From NCBI GenBank assembly GCA_030448185.1, contig JAUJNL010000012.1:1-64000 (forward strand): a stretch of 64,000 nt of DNA, given 5' to 3'. The notes beneath the pieces are model-generated. The model saw only the letters and a program-made list of their open reading frames with translations, did no database searches and had not been told where the DNA came from. Source of the stretch: Cytophagales bacterium (GTDB lineage Bacteria > Bacteroidota > Bacteroidia > Cytophagales > 172606-1). Both the position numbers and the translations under genes were made by a program. This document shows, one piece after another, positions 29,108 through 40,000 of the stretch; position 1 is the first letter of the stretch; each line of letters starts with the position of its first letter.

Positions 29108-30031
29108 ATGGTTATTTACAACAATAAAGAATGGTTTAATTCTCTGATTAACTTTTACCGGAGTTATATCATCCGGGTATTGCTCCGCTACGTACTCATT
29201 ATGGGCCTGATCACTACGATTATATGCGTGCTGATTTTGGACGTGTTTAAAACTGGTATCCGGTTTCATTCCGGTACGTTCTCCCTACTGGGCATTGTAC
29301 TGAGTATTTTACTGGTATTCCGGACCAATACGGCGTATGACCGCTGGTGGGAAGGTCGCAAGCAATGGGGCAGCCTGGTCAATACGAGCCGTAATATTGC
29401 CCTGTCTTTGCATACGTTACTGGAACGCACCGATACCCAAAACCGGGATTTCTTCTCCAAGCACCTGGCTAACTTTGCCATTGCTCTGAAAGAACACCTC
29501 CGTACAGGCGTGAAACTGGAAGAACTTCACCACCTGACGGACCCGGAAAAACAAACCTACGGACGTCGGCAGCATATTCCTAATTTCATCCTCAGCCAGC
29601 TATACGAAGGCGTGCAGGAGCTTTACCGGGCCGGGGTAATCAGCGGCTATGACCTGATGCAGTTAAAAACGCACGTTGGTACCCTGACCGATATACTAGG
29701 CGCCTGCGAACGGATCAAAAAAACGCCCATTCCCTTTTCCTACAATATTTATATCAAAACATTTATTCTGGCCTACGCAATCATGCTGCCTTTTGGATTG
29801 ATCGAAGAATTCGGGTATTATACGATTCCAGTGGTCATGCTGATTTTCTTTGCCTTCGTGGGCGTAGAGTTACTGGCCGAGGAAATCGAAGATCCTTTTG
29901 AACTGGACTGTAATGACTTGCCTACTGGCACAATCGCCACAACCATCGGCAATAATGTAGCTGAAATTTTGTGCTTGTTTAGCGAAGCGGAAAAGGAAGA
30001 AAAACGGGAGTTATTTGAAAAAATATTTTAA
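29108..30031 (+). CDS. Bestrophin/UPF0187 family channel protein
   Basis: FRTNTAYDRWWEGRKQWGSLVNTSRN; LLAEEIEDPFELDCNDLP. Confidence 0.93.
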   Translation: MVIYNNKEWFNSLINFYRSYIIRVLLRYVLIMGLITTIICVLILDVFKTGIRFHSGTFSLLGIVLSILLVFRTNTAYDRWWEGRKQWGSLVNTSRNIALSLHTLLERTDTQNRDFFSKHLANFAIALKEHLRTGVKLEELHHLTDPEKQTYGRRQHIPNFILSQLYEGVQELYRAGVISGYDLMQLKTHVGTLTDILGACERIKKTPIPFSYNIYIKTFILAYAIMLPFGLIEEFGYYTIPVVMLIFFAFVGVELLAEEIEDPFELDCNDLPTGTIATTIGNNVAEILCLFSEAEKEEKRELFEKIF

Positions 30032-30181
30032 GATGATAGGCTGATCGGTGGATGTGCCAATGGGCGGGCAAGTCCCCATCTTCCGTAATGATAACGTTAA
30101 TGACCAGTTAATCAGCTTTGGCCAATCACCCGTAATGCAAAGATACTGGTTCAAGGCCTGCAACTTTCAACCTATACCTGT

Positions 30182-32512
30182 TTGAATTCAAATCAGAAAG
30201 TAAGCGAACTGCTGGCCCGCCTGGAGGCATTAAGTCAATCGGTAGAAGGGCAACAGCAGGAAATCCGGCTGATCCGGCAGGAGCTCCGGCAACTGCTGGC
30301 CCCTGCCGATGCGCCACCTCAGGTTGAATCATCCATTTTACCGGAAGAAAGCTTTCGAAAAACGGCACCCCCCACTCCGATAGTGCCATCAGCGGTAACT
30401 TCCGAAAACGGTCCCGTGTACCGGGCCCCTTACGCCAAACCAGTTATTCCTCCGGCTCCGGCCGCGGGCAAACGGAATCTGGAAGAATACATCGGCGGTA
30501 ACCTGATCAATAAGATTGGTATTGAAATACTGGTACTGGGCGTGGGTATTTTTCTGAACTATGCCATTGAAAACGACTTGATCAGCCCTGCCATGCGGAT
30601 CGTGCTGGGGGCGGTGGCTGGTTTATTGCTCGTAGGATTGGCTTACCGGCTTAAGAAGGATTATCATGCCTACAGTGCTGTACTACTTAGCGGCGGCGTA
30701 GCTACGCTGTATTTCAGCACCTACGTAGCCTACGATTTCTATAGCCTGTTGCCCCACGCAATTGCCTTTATCCTGATGCTGGCGGTAACTATTTTTACGG
30801 TATATGCCGCTATTAAATTTGATCAGCAGGTAATCGGTGTCATGGGACAGGCAGGCGCTTATGCAGTGCCTTTGTTGCTGAGCCAGGGTTCGGGACAAGT
30901 GGCGGTTCTGTTTACCTATATGGTTATTATTAACGGCGGCATTGCCTGGGTAGCTTTCAGTAGAAATTGGCCGCTGATGAATGCAACTGCCTTTGTACTC
31001 ACCTGGCTGACGTTCGGCGGCTGGTTTGCCCTGGTGTTCGTTGCGGACAAGCACCTCCCGATTGCCCTGATTTTCGGTTTCCTGTTTTTTGCCCTTTTTT
31101 ACGTTATACTGGCTTTCTATCAATTGCCTCATGCCCATCTGCAAAAGCGTAATACCGCTTTTCTGCTGCTAAATGCTTCATTGTTCTATCTCTTTGGGTA
31201 CCTGGCACTGGATGCCTCGGCATTTGCCCATTTGGGCGGTACCTTTACGCTGCTGGTAGCCTTGCTGCACGGCGGCGTAGCCTGGCTGTTTTACCATAGG
31301 GGGGCTTCTCCCCTCTTTTACGTGTCGTTGGCCCTGTCCATCACATTCCTGACGATTGCCATTCCCGTGCAGTTCAATCAGGCCCCGGTTACGTTGCTGT
31401 GGGCTACCGAAGCGGTAGTATTGTACTGGATCAGTCTACGGTCCCGGACGGAATTGTTTGCCTCTTTTGCCGCGGCGCTGGTGCTGCTTTCCAGCTTCAG
31501 CCTGATGGCCAACTGGAGTTCCTATACCACTGATCCCCTTCAAGGGCTTCCGTTCCTATTGAACCGGTACTTTATGGCCGCTCTATGGGTAACTGCTTCC
31601 CAGATTATAATCAGGCGGCTGGCCTCGAAATACCAGGAACCATCCGGCAGCTATTTGGCAGATCTTTTCAAAACGGCGTTACCCGTCATTACGGGCCTGT
31701 TGCTATACAGTGCCTTTTTTCTGGAAATCAATCACTATTTCAACTACCGGATTAGTCAGTTGACCACTTCTAAACCGGAAGCAAATCTGCTGGTCATCAA
31801 TGACCTCGAAAATCTGCGCCAGCTCTGCCTGATTAGTTTCTCGGCCCTGTATATAACTATAGCCGGTCTGCTGGCTATTCGGTTACGTGCCGGCAAAGCC
31901 TGGAATCAGGCCGCACTGGGGTTGGCTTTATTGGTAGTAATCTGGTGGCTGGTAGCCGGACTGGGTGCTGCGGAAGATCTTAGGGAGAGTTATATGCAGA
32001 CCAACGCTGGTGCCGTTTCCTTCTATCTATGGATCAGGTACGTGGGCTACACCAGCGTAGGCGTTATGCTCTTCCTGGGAACCCGGATTCTCCGTACGGT
32101 TTCCCCTACCAAAGACCATCCCCTGCTCCGGCTATTCACGATTGCGGTTCATACTTTTGTACTGGCCGTCCTCAGCGCCGAATTGCTGCAATTGTCGATG
32201 TGGCTCGGACGGAGTGACCTAACTTCCCGCAAGCAGTGGGCGCAAAAGGTAGGTTTCAGCGTGTTATGGGGCCTCTACTCGCTGGGACTGGTGGCCTATG
32301 GCTTCCGGGGAAAACAAAAGCTGCTCCGGTTCATGGGCATTGGCCTGTTTGCCATTACGCTGACGAAGCTTTTCCTGTTTGATCTGAGTAATATTCCTAC
32401 CATTGGCAAAATCATTGCCTTCGTGGGCCTGGGTATACTATTGCTAATCATTTCCTTCCTGTATCAGAAATATAAATCCGTTATTCTGGGGGAAGAAGAA
32501 CCGGCGGAATAG
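30182..32512 (+). CDS. DUF2339 polytopic membrane protein
   Basis: N-terminal coiled coil; EEYIGGNLINKIGIEILVLGVGIFLNYAIENDLISPAMRIVLG, then many TM helices. Confidence 0.85.
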   Translation: MNSNQKVSELLARLEALSQSVEGQQQEIRLIRQELRQLLAPADAPPQVESSILPEESFRKTAPPTPIVPSAVTSENGPVYRAPYAKPVIPPAPAAGKRNLEEYIGGNLINKIGIEILVLGVGIFLNYAIENDLISPAMRIVLGAVAGLLLVGLAYRLKKDYHAYSAVLLSGGVATLYFSTYVAYDFYSLLPHAIAFILMLAVTIFTVYAAIKFDQQVIGVMGQAGAYAVPLLLSQGSGQVAVLFTYMVIINGGIAWVAFSRNWPLMNATAFVLTWLTFGGWFALVFVADKHLPIALIFGFLFFALFYVILAFYQLPHAHLQKRNTAFLLLNASLFYLFGYLALDASAFAHLGGTFTLLVALLHGGVAWLFYHRGASPLFYVSLALSITFLTIAIPVQFNQAPVTLLWATEAVVLYWISLRSRTELFASFAAALVLLSSFSLMANWSSYTTDPLQGLPFLLNRYFMAALWVTASQIIIRRLASKYQEPSGSYLADLFKTALPVITGLLLYSAFFLEINHYFNYRISQLTTSKPEANLLVINDLENLRQLCLISFSALYITIAGLLAIRLRAGKAWNQAALGLALLVVIWWLVAGLGAAEDLRESYMQTNAGAVSFYLWIRYVGYTSVGVMLFLGTRILRTVSPTKDHPLLRLFTIAVHTFVLAVLSAELLQLSMWLGRSDLTSRKQWAQKVGFSVLWGLYSLGLVAYGFRGKQKLLRFMGIGLFAITLTKLFLFDLSNIPTIGKIIAFVGLGILLLIISFLYQKYKSVILGEEEPAE

Positions 32513-32520
32513 GGAGCTTA

Positions 32521-32895
32521 AGTGGATGTGCTGATTAGATCATGTGCTGATGTGCTGATAATCTCTTATGAAGAACTTATTTTATAATTTATTTCGTCGT
32601 GGTGCTTAATTCCAAGTTGTTTGTAAAATGATTCATTTGTAACCTACTTCGGTCGACGGCTCTGCTTACTGGATATTTCTTGCCATTAAGACCCAAATGG
32701 GTGTACAACAAATTGCCGATTGTTCATCCGCATTTATAATGCGGAACAACATGAAGAACCGACTAAATAGGTAATGCTAAACGCTAAAGGTTAAATGAAT
32801 GAAGTTATAAAATAGAATAATCAACAGTTTTACACTTATCCCATTGCGCATTCATCATTAGCACATCAGCACATGATCTAATCAGCACATCCACT
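32521..32895. repeat. Palindrome-bounded intergenic element with 36-bp perfect inverted repeats
   Basis: agtggatgtgctgattagatcatgtgctgatgtgct (32521-32556) is the exact reverse complement of 32860-32895; a second weaker inverted match (tattttataa/ttataaaata) lies inside. Confidence 0.9.
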
Positions 32896-32917
32896 CAATC
32901 ATCTATTTAATCTTCGT

Positions 32918-33885
32918 ATGTCCCTCTCTCCCCCCTTATCTGTCCCAACCCTGGCAACGATTCAGGAGGCCCATGCCCGGATAAAACCTTATATCCACCA
33001 AACCCCGGTACTCTCTTCGGGCAGCCTCAATGCCATCGCGGGTGCCGAAGTTTATTTTAAATGCGAAAACCTGCAGAAAATCGGTGCTTTTAAAATACGG
33101 GGTGGACTGAACGCCGTGCTTTCGTTACCGGAGGAAGAAAGACGTAATGGCGTGGCTACGCATTCTTCCGGGAACCATGCCCAGGCCATTGCCTACGCTG
33201 CCCGCGAGGTAGGGGTAAAAGCCTACATTGTGATGCCGCGAACTGCACCGGAGATCAAGCAGAAGGCAGTAGCCGGCTACGGAGCCGAAGGTATTTTGTG
33301 TGAACCTACGCTTCAGAGCCGCGAAGATACCTTGCAGGCGGTAGTAGCCGCACCGGGAGCCGCTTTGTGCATCCCTTCGACGACTACCGGGTGATCGCCG
33401 GACAGGCAACTGCGGCGAAAGAACTACTGGAAGAAATTCGGGATTGAACGGTGTAATGGCACCTGTCGGCGGCGGCGGATTGCTAAGCGGAACGGCACTG
33501 GCCGTGCATTACCTGGCGCATATGGGACGAACGCGTAATCGCCGGAGAACCCGAAGGAGCCAACGATGCGTTCCGTTCGCTGCAAGCGAGAAGTGTACCG
33601 CCCCATTTTGGTGGTTAACACGATTGCCGATGGATTGCTTACCACCCTGAGCAGTAACACCTTTGCGATTATCCAGCAATACGTGGGTGGGATCATTACC
33701 GTAACTGACCGGAAATTATTGCCGCCATGCGGCTAATCTGGGGATGGATGAAGGCAAAATTCGAGCCTTCGCCCGCCGTACCGTTTGCTGCCGTACTGAA
33801 AGAGAAACTTTTGCGGGTAAAAAGTAGGCATCATTCTATCGGAGGCAATGTGGATCTGGACAAATTGCCTTTCAAATCCTAATTT
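32918..33885 (+). pseudogene. Threonine/serine dehydratase, frameshifted
   Basis: IHQTPVLSSGSLNAIAGAEVYFKCENLQKIGAFKIRGGLNAVLSL...THSSGNHAQAIAYAARE; later frames carry GVMAPVGGGGLLSGTALAV. Confidence 0.88.
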
Positions 33886-33916
33886 GGCGGCAACGAAGTA
33901 AACCACTGCTACAACC

Positions 33917-34425
33917 ATGAGAAAACTCATTCTGAACCTGACGTCAGCCTGGATGGATTCATCGAAGGACCTAACGGTGAATTTGACTGGTGCCTGACCG
34001 ACCAGGATTACGGCATGACCGGGTTTATGAACCGGATTGATGCCGTTTGTTCGGACGGAAAAAGCTATCAATTGCTGAAGCAGTACGAGGAGCATCCTTA
34101 TCCGGATAAAAAGAAATACGTCTTCTCCGAAACCCTTCCATCCATTGACTCCTATGCCCCGGAGGTAATTACCCCGGAACGCCGCGCAGAGAGGTAACGC
34201 AATTAAAGGAGCAGCCAGGCAAAGATATCTGGCTTTATTTGGTGCCGTGCTTACTTCACATCTGCTTAACGCGGGGGCTGGTCGACGAACTCCTGTTATC
34301 TGTCCATCATTCTGTTAGGAACTGGTAAGCCCTTGTTTTCCGACATAAAGAGAGAGTTCACTGTCAGCTTTTGCATACCCAAGCTACACTACGGGACTGG
34401 TGCAGCCATTATCGGGTAAAAGTAA
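33917..34425 (+). pseudogene. Dihydrofolate reductase-family (RibD C-terminal-like) protein, frameshifted
   Basis: MRKLILNLT...; GMTGFMNRIDAV; KSYQLLKQYEEHPYPDKKKYVFSETL; further segments in shifted frames. Confidence 0.75.
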
Positions 34426-34463
34426 GCAGATCGGAAAGTAGGTTATTTAGTCAATACGCCGGT

Positions 34464-34885
34464 TTTACTGTTCAATCATCTTATGGATGTGCTTTTCAGC
34501 TCCAAACATGTTTTCGTAACAGGCCACAATGCGGTGTCCTTTATCCAGCAGGTACGTGATGCGGCGGGTAAACCGGATCGGGGAATAGTTGCCTTGTAAA
34601 GTTCAGCTACCTGTCCATTGGTATCCGCCAGCAGGTCAAAGGGTAATTTATGAGCTTTCTTAAATTCCAGGTGGGTTTCCACCGGGTCACGGCTAATGCC
34701 GAAAACGGGAATATCCATATTCCGGAACAGGGAAAATGTATCCCGGAACTCACAGGCCTCTTTGGTACAGCCGGCGTAAAATCTTTGGGATAAAATAAAT
34801 GATGCAGAAGTTGCCTTGCATGTCTGACTGAGGAGGCAAAATTACGACCGGAGGTAGAAGGCAACGTAAAATTTGGCGCGGCTGA
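34464..34885 (-). pseudogene. Peroxiredoxin (BCP/AhpC-like), frameshifted
   Basis: YPKDFTPAV (shifted CTKEACEFRD), MDIPVFGISRDPVETHLEFKKAHKLPFDLLADTNGQVAELYKA. Confidence 0.8.
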
Positions 34886-35116
34886 TTAATCGATAATGGC
34901 ATTAGGACAATGAAAAATGTTGAAGGCTAAATATTATAGGCTAAAAGATAGAGCCATTTACGCCTGTTAAGCGTTTTGGTTTAACTTACTTTTTATTGGC
35001 ACCCAAATGAGCAGCCTAACGATTGGTTTGGTTCGACCGAATAATAGAACGCATAAGTAATTGGAAAACAAACCAGAACAAGTCTAATGCTGTTTCGGCC
35101 TAGTCATCCCTAAATT

Positions 35117-35805
35117 ATGATTGATCTCGAAACTAAACGGCTTTCCCGGCTGATTTCCATTCTGACGTTGCTGCAAATCAAACAGCCCGCAGCGCTGAAC
35201 TAGCTAACCGGTTTGCTGTCAGTACTCGAACCATCTATCGTGACATCAGAAGTTTAGAAAAATGCAGGCATTCCCGTGGTAATGCATGAAGAAAGGGATA
35301 TTCATTGCTGGAGGTACCGTCTTCCGCGGTCATGTTTACCGAAGGCGAGGCCAATGCCCTGGTAACCGCCGAACAGTTCATTCTCATCAATAAAGACGCG
35401 TCTCTGGTGAAAGAATATGGGCAAGCCGTGAACAAAGTAAAAGCCATCTTGCGGAATAGTGCCCGAGACAAAGCAAACCTGCTTGCCAGCCGCATTAAAA
35501 TTTATCCCGCTACTTCGCCTGAATCTACAAGCGACTATCTATCCGCCATCCAGCATGCGCTGACCAATTATAACCTGGTCCAGATGCAGTATCAGTCTTC
35601 TTCCAGTGCATATACCAGCCGGGTAGTCGAACCCTTTGCCTTACTTAATACGCAAGCAAACTGGTTGTTGATAGGCTGGTGTCACCTCAGAAAAGCTTAC
35701 CGGGTTTTCCGGCTGGACCGAATTGTGAAACTGACGGTTTCAGAAGAAAAGTTTACCTCTCATTCAATGACGTTGAAGGAATATTTTAGAAAATACCACG
35801 AATAA
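35117..35805 (+). pseudogene. YafY-type HTH/WYL transcriptional regulator, frameshifted at the N-terminus
   Basis: MIDLETKRLSRLISILTLLQIKQP then shifted HTH; WYL part SRVVEPFALLNTQANWLLIGWCHLRKAYRVFRLDRI. Confidence 0.8.
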
Positions 35806-35904
35806 TTTCAGTACCTCTGACATAGGGCTGTCACGGACCGCGGTTACGTTTGCCACCAGTATTGCGTCGGTTAAACTTTATTATTCACATTAAAATCAAT
35901 ACCG

Positions 35905-36768
35905 ATGTATATTATTTTAGGTGGTACGGGTCACGTTGGATCTGCAGTAGCGCAGTCCTTACTGGAACGGGGACAAGCCGTTACCATAATTTCCCGTAAT
36001 GCGAAAAAAGCAACTAGCTGGAAACAAAAAGGAGCCCAGGTTGCCCAGGTAGACGTTCATGACACTTACGCATTGCATCAGGTTTTCAGGAATGGAAAAA
36101 GGTTGTTCCTGCTTAACCCTCCGGCGGCTCCTTCAGCCGATACGGCGGCTGAAGAACGTAAATCACTGGCATCCATTCTTAAAGCCTTGGATGGTTCAGG
36201 TCTGGAGAAAATAGTGGCCGGGTCTACTTATGGGGCGCAACCCGGCAATCGTATCGGAGATTTGGGCATACTATACGAGATGGAAGAGGCTTTGGCCGAG
36301 CAGACAATTCCCGCTACGATCATCCGGGCCGCTTACTACATGAGCAATTGGGATATGTCCCTTCTTACTGCCCGGCAAGAAGGCAAAGTATATTCCTTGT
36401 TTCCCCCTGACTTTACCTTGCCCATGGTAAGCCCCGATGATATTGGGAGAATGGCGGCCCAGCTACTGGTGGAGCCTGCGCCCCAAACCGGTCTGCACTA
36501 CGTAGAAGGTCCGAAATTTTACTCTCCGGCGGATGTAGCTGCGGCCTTTGCAAACGCCTTAAGGAAGCCAGTAGAAGCAGTAGAAATTCCCCGTGGGGAG
36601 TGGATACCCGCACTAACTCGCGTTGGTTTCTCTAAGGAAGCTGCCAAGTCCTTGGCGGCAATGACGGCCATAGTCTTAGAGAAAAAGTATGACTTCCCCG
36701 CCTCTCCTTTACGAGGCACCACTACTATTCAGGAGTATATTACCAAGTTAATAAGCGACGGACAATAA
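35905..36768 (+). CDS. NmrA-like NAD(P)-binding protein
   Basis: MYIILGGTGHVGSAVAQSLLERGQAVTIISRN. Confidence 0.9.
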   Translation: MYIILGGTGHVGSAVAQSLLERGQAVTIISRNAKKATSWKQKGAQVAQVDVHDTYALHQVFRNGKRLFLLNPPAAPSADTAAEERKSLASILKALDGSGLEKIVAGSTYGAQPGNRIGDLGILYEMEEALAEQTIPATIIRAAYYMSNWDMSLLTARQEGKVYSLFPPDFTLPMVSPDDIGRMAAQLLVEPAPQTGLHYVEGPKFYSPADVAAAFANALRKPVEAVEIPRGEWIPALTRVGFSKEAAKSLAAMTAIVLEKKYDFPASPLRGTTTIQEYITKLISDGQ

Positions 36769-36885
36769 GTATCCGGACTCCGTTTGGCTGCATGGCACCG
36801 ATTGATAAGAACGTGGCGTAGGAAGGTACATGCGGATTAATCTGTGGGAGTCATCTTTGTTTAAACCCAAAACCGTACCAACAGG

Positions 36886-37302
36886 ATGACTCCCTCAATG
36901 CAGACAGTAGCTACGCGTGAATTGGTCGAAAACTTCGTCGAAGCCTTATTACAGAGAAATCTGGAGAAAATTGTCAGTCTTTTTTCCGATAAAGTAGATT
37001 GGTATATTCCCGGCCCGGAAGCTTTAGCACCTTGGTTAGGTAAGCGAAACAGCCGTAAGCAAGTTGAAGACTTTTTCCGGCAGTTATGGCAGCAGACTGA
37101 GCCGATCAGTGGCAAACTAGACCCTATTTTTGCAGAAGATACTTTTGCGGTTATAACCGGCAGTTTTAGTGTCCGAATGCTTCAAACTCATAAAATTTTT
37201 GAATCCTTGTTTTTTATCCAGATTGCCGTGGAAAACGGGCTTATTGTCAGGTATCGTCTGTTAGAAGAAGGGTACGGTTTGAGCATTGCATTAAAGGCAT
37301 AG
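36886..37302 (+). CDS. SnoaL/NTF2-like family protein
   Basis: VENFVEALLQRNLEKIVSLFSDKVDWYIPGPEALAPWLGKRNSRKQVEDFFRQLW. Confidence 0.85.
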   Translation: MTPSMQTVATRELVENFVEALLQRNLEKIVSLFSDKVDWYIPGPEALAPWLGKRNSRKQVEDFFRQLWQQTEPISGKLDPIFAEDTFAVITGSFSVRMLQTHKIFESLFFIQIAVENGLIVRYRLLEEGYGLSIALKA

Positions 37303-37322
37303 ATTTATTCAATGCCAACTTA

Positions 37323-38088
37323 TCAGCTACTCTTTAGCCACTCTTTTTCCGTACCGCCAGACGGAATGAATCTTTCGGGTGTTCGCAATGGTGAAGGCCG
37401 GATTTGCATCCAGCACGATAAAGTCTGCTGCCTTTCCCGCTTCCAGCGTACCCGAAAAATCAGCCATGCCCAGCAGGCGGGCTCCGTTGCGGGTGGCAGA
37501 GGTAATGGGTTGCTGCGGGGTAAGTCAGGGATGTACCATTTCTTCCAGCTCCAGATGTTCGGAAAACCCTGCGTACGAACCGGCTGTGCTTCTGAATCAG
37601 AACCCATAGTGATGGGTACAACCAGCATCGTGCAGTTTTTTAACGTTCCGGAGGGCCATTTTAAAAGCAGCCATGTCCGTTGACCGGCCGGGTGCGTTTT
37701 TTAATTTACTCCGAAAGTCTTCACTTTGGATCATTTCGAGTACGCCGGGTTCCAGCGATTGCCGGAAGAAAGGTTCATTGATCCGGGTTCCCTGCAGCAG
37801 CCCCATAGGGGCGTGAGTATAAATCAGTGCCGGCATCCCGGTTTTCCCCGTCAGGTCAACTACTTTGGCTCCTTGGGGAGGTTTATAGTCCTTAGCCGTA
37901 GCCACCGATTGTATCCGGCCATCCTCGATCACCAGCGAAATGCCCTTTTGCGGCTCCCTTCCCGTTCCATCAATCAGAGTCACATTCCGGATAAGGGTTA
38001 CCTCTCTGCCCTGCTCTGGCATCTGGACCGCGGCTCCGGACAATAGGAAGAGGTTGATAAGGCCGAAAAGGAGAGTTGTCTTTTTCAT
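37323..38088 (-). pseudogene. Amidohydrolase, internally deleted and frameshifted
   Basis: N-part TLIRNVTLIDGTGREPQKGISLVIEDGRIQSV; C-part in shifted frame LEAGKAADFIVLDANPAF; total coding length only ~250 codons. Confidence 0.75.
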
Positions 38089-38589
38089 GGCTGGCGGCTC
38101 TGATTGTAAAGAGGAAGGCTGTAAGAAGTTTATCAGCAAAAGAACTTTTCCGTTGAGTTACTATTGATCCATTTTTACACAATCAATCTTCTCATAGTGT
38201 GATCTATTTCTGTTATGCGGGTTTGCACACCTGGGTTTATTGTTCCCAATTTTCCAGTTTAACCGCTACCGGGTATCCTTTTTGAGTTATTGCTAAGCTT
38301 ACTTGTCACATGAGAAATAAAGCAGCTATAATTGTATCCTGATCAATTTTAATTATCCAACCCCAGCAACAGCCGCATTTCGTTTCATCAAATCCTATTA
38401 CTTGTGCCTTTTCTCCACAATAAGGCTTTCCGGCAAATTTCCACTTTGCATCTCGTTTGCCTGCTTGCTGCGGTTACGAAAGAAGAAATGATTAGAATCC
38501 CTAAAAAGGTAATTACCCGGCAGGCCATTAATCTATTTTAATTGTAATTAAGTAGTTTTTTACAATTATTTTAAACTATCCCCTCTGAA

Positions 38590-38669
38590 TTGTCATTCCG
38601 GAGGAGAATCTTCTCAGTATAGGTCGATCACTATTGTAATCAAGAGAAGATTCCCTCCGGGAATGACAA
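38590..38669. repeat. Intergenic hairpin repeat
   Basis: ttgtcattccgg-aggagaatcttctc ... gagaagattccctccgggaatgacaa. Confidence 0.75.
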
Positions 38670-38803
38670 AAAATAGTATAAACTAATTTCTGTGATCTAC
38701 TTAAGATACTGAATACGTAAAGACAATAAGGAAACGTCAGGGTGATATCAGTAATTCTGAAAAAAATGATTTTCTCATTACTCTTTACTTCTTAAAGGCT
38801 AAT

Positions 38804-39346
38804 TCATTCCTTTCCATTTGGGCAATGTGTCTTTGAGCATGCTTGGCCAGGGAAGTGAATGTACTCGTACACATTTATCTTTCCCAGGCCATTTACCGTC
38901 ATGGTAGTTTTATACAAAACCCCTTCCTCATTGGGCATTTGGTCCAGATACTGAAGGCATGCATTTTTCTGGGCAGCAATTGTATTTCTGATATCGGAAA
39001 GTGATGCTCTCCCGGTGGGCTCCTTATACTCAGGACGTACCCAATCAAAGGATTTATAGATTCCTATTTCATCCAGCTTTGCTCTTTCAAACGAATAACT
39101 TTCTAACTCTTTAGCCAAATCAAGGTTATTCACATTCTTTAACGCTTTCAGCACCCCTTTATCAATCAGTTTCAGTAAAAAGTGGCTGGTTAATGAAATA
39201 TGCTCCAATATCTCGTTGATTGTCCAGTCATTATTAGGTGGACGGTAATCCCGCACAGCTTCCGGCTTATCAAACCAAGTATCTACCTCCGTAAATACAT
39301 GATTAAGCGTGGCTTTTATTTCAATAATTAGCTCTTGGATTCTCAT
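38804..39346 (-). CDS. DinB-like family protein
   Basis: NDWTINEILEHISLTSHFLLKLI and four-helix layout. Confidence 0.75.
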   Translation of the reverse strand: MRIQELIIEIKATLNHVFTEVDTWFDKPEAVRDYRPPNNDWTINEILEHISLTSHFLLKLIDKGVLKALKNVNNLDLAKELESYSFERAKLDEIGIYKSFDWVRPEYKEPTGRASLSDIRNTIAAQKNACLQYLDQMPNEEGVLYKTTMTVNGLGKINVYEYIHFPGQACSKTHCPNGKE

Positions 39347-39422
39347 TCTTTATTCTGACTGTTGTCCTACCACAAGATAACCATCATCCATAACAATAAG
39401 CGTCTTATCCGGGTATCGGTTA

Positions 39423-39914
39423 CTACTCTTTATCAAAGAATTTCTTATTCTGAATAAGCCTATTCATCATACTGGCAATTCTTTCCGCTTTGGTTTCTTC
39501 TTTTTTCGCCTCATAGATCCAGCTCAGATACGCCTTCTGTTCGCCTTCCGAAAAGCTCAGGAAAGTTTGGAATACCTGGGGCAATTCATTGGCAAAACAT
39601 TCCAGTAGTTCCTGGGGAATTTCCAGGGGTGTTTCGTCCGGAAACAGTACTACTTTAATAAAATCGCCTTCTTTTTTACCGATCTTCTTTCTGATTTCCG
39701 CTTTGACCGGCAGGAAAAGCCGGCTATTCCCCATGGGCATTAACCGGTAACTTTTTATCAGGAAACCGTCAATACTGCCTTTCACTTTCACCCAGCCGAA
39801 AGGAGCCGTTTTGTTAGGTTGAATTTCAGGGATGACGGCGTATGTCCACCCGCCTTTTCCGGGAAACTTTTCCAACAGATATTCTTTATCTACTAATGGC
39901 TTTTCTTCGTTCAT
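39423..39914 (-). CDS. DUF1905/YdeI (OmpD-associated) family protein
   Basis: GWVKVKGSIDGFLIKSYRLMPMGNSRLFLPVKAEIRKKIGKKEGDFIKVVL; FLSFSEGEQKAYLSWIYEAKKEETKAERI. Confidence 0.85.
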   Translation of the reverse strand: MNEEKPLVDKEYLLEKFPGKGGWTYAVIPEIQPNKTAPFGWVKVKGSIDGFLIKSYRLMPMGNSRLFLPVKAEIRKKIGKKEGDFIKVVLFPDETPLEIPQELLECFANELPQVFQTFLSFSEGEQKAYLSWIYEAKKEETKAERIASMMNRLIQNKKFFDKE

Positions 39915-40000
39915 GTGATTGGTCTGCTTTCCGGCAGCATCCCCAAGTACGCAAAGACGCTGCGGCTCCGGAAAAACTATTTATCCAGTAACTATTTTCC

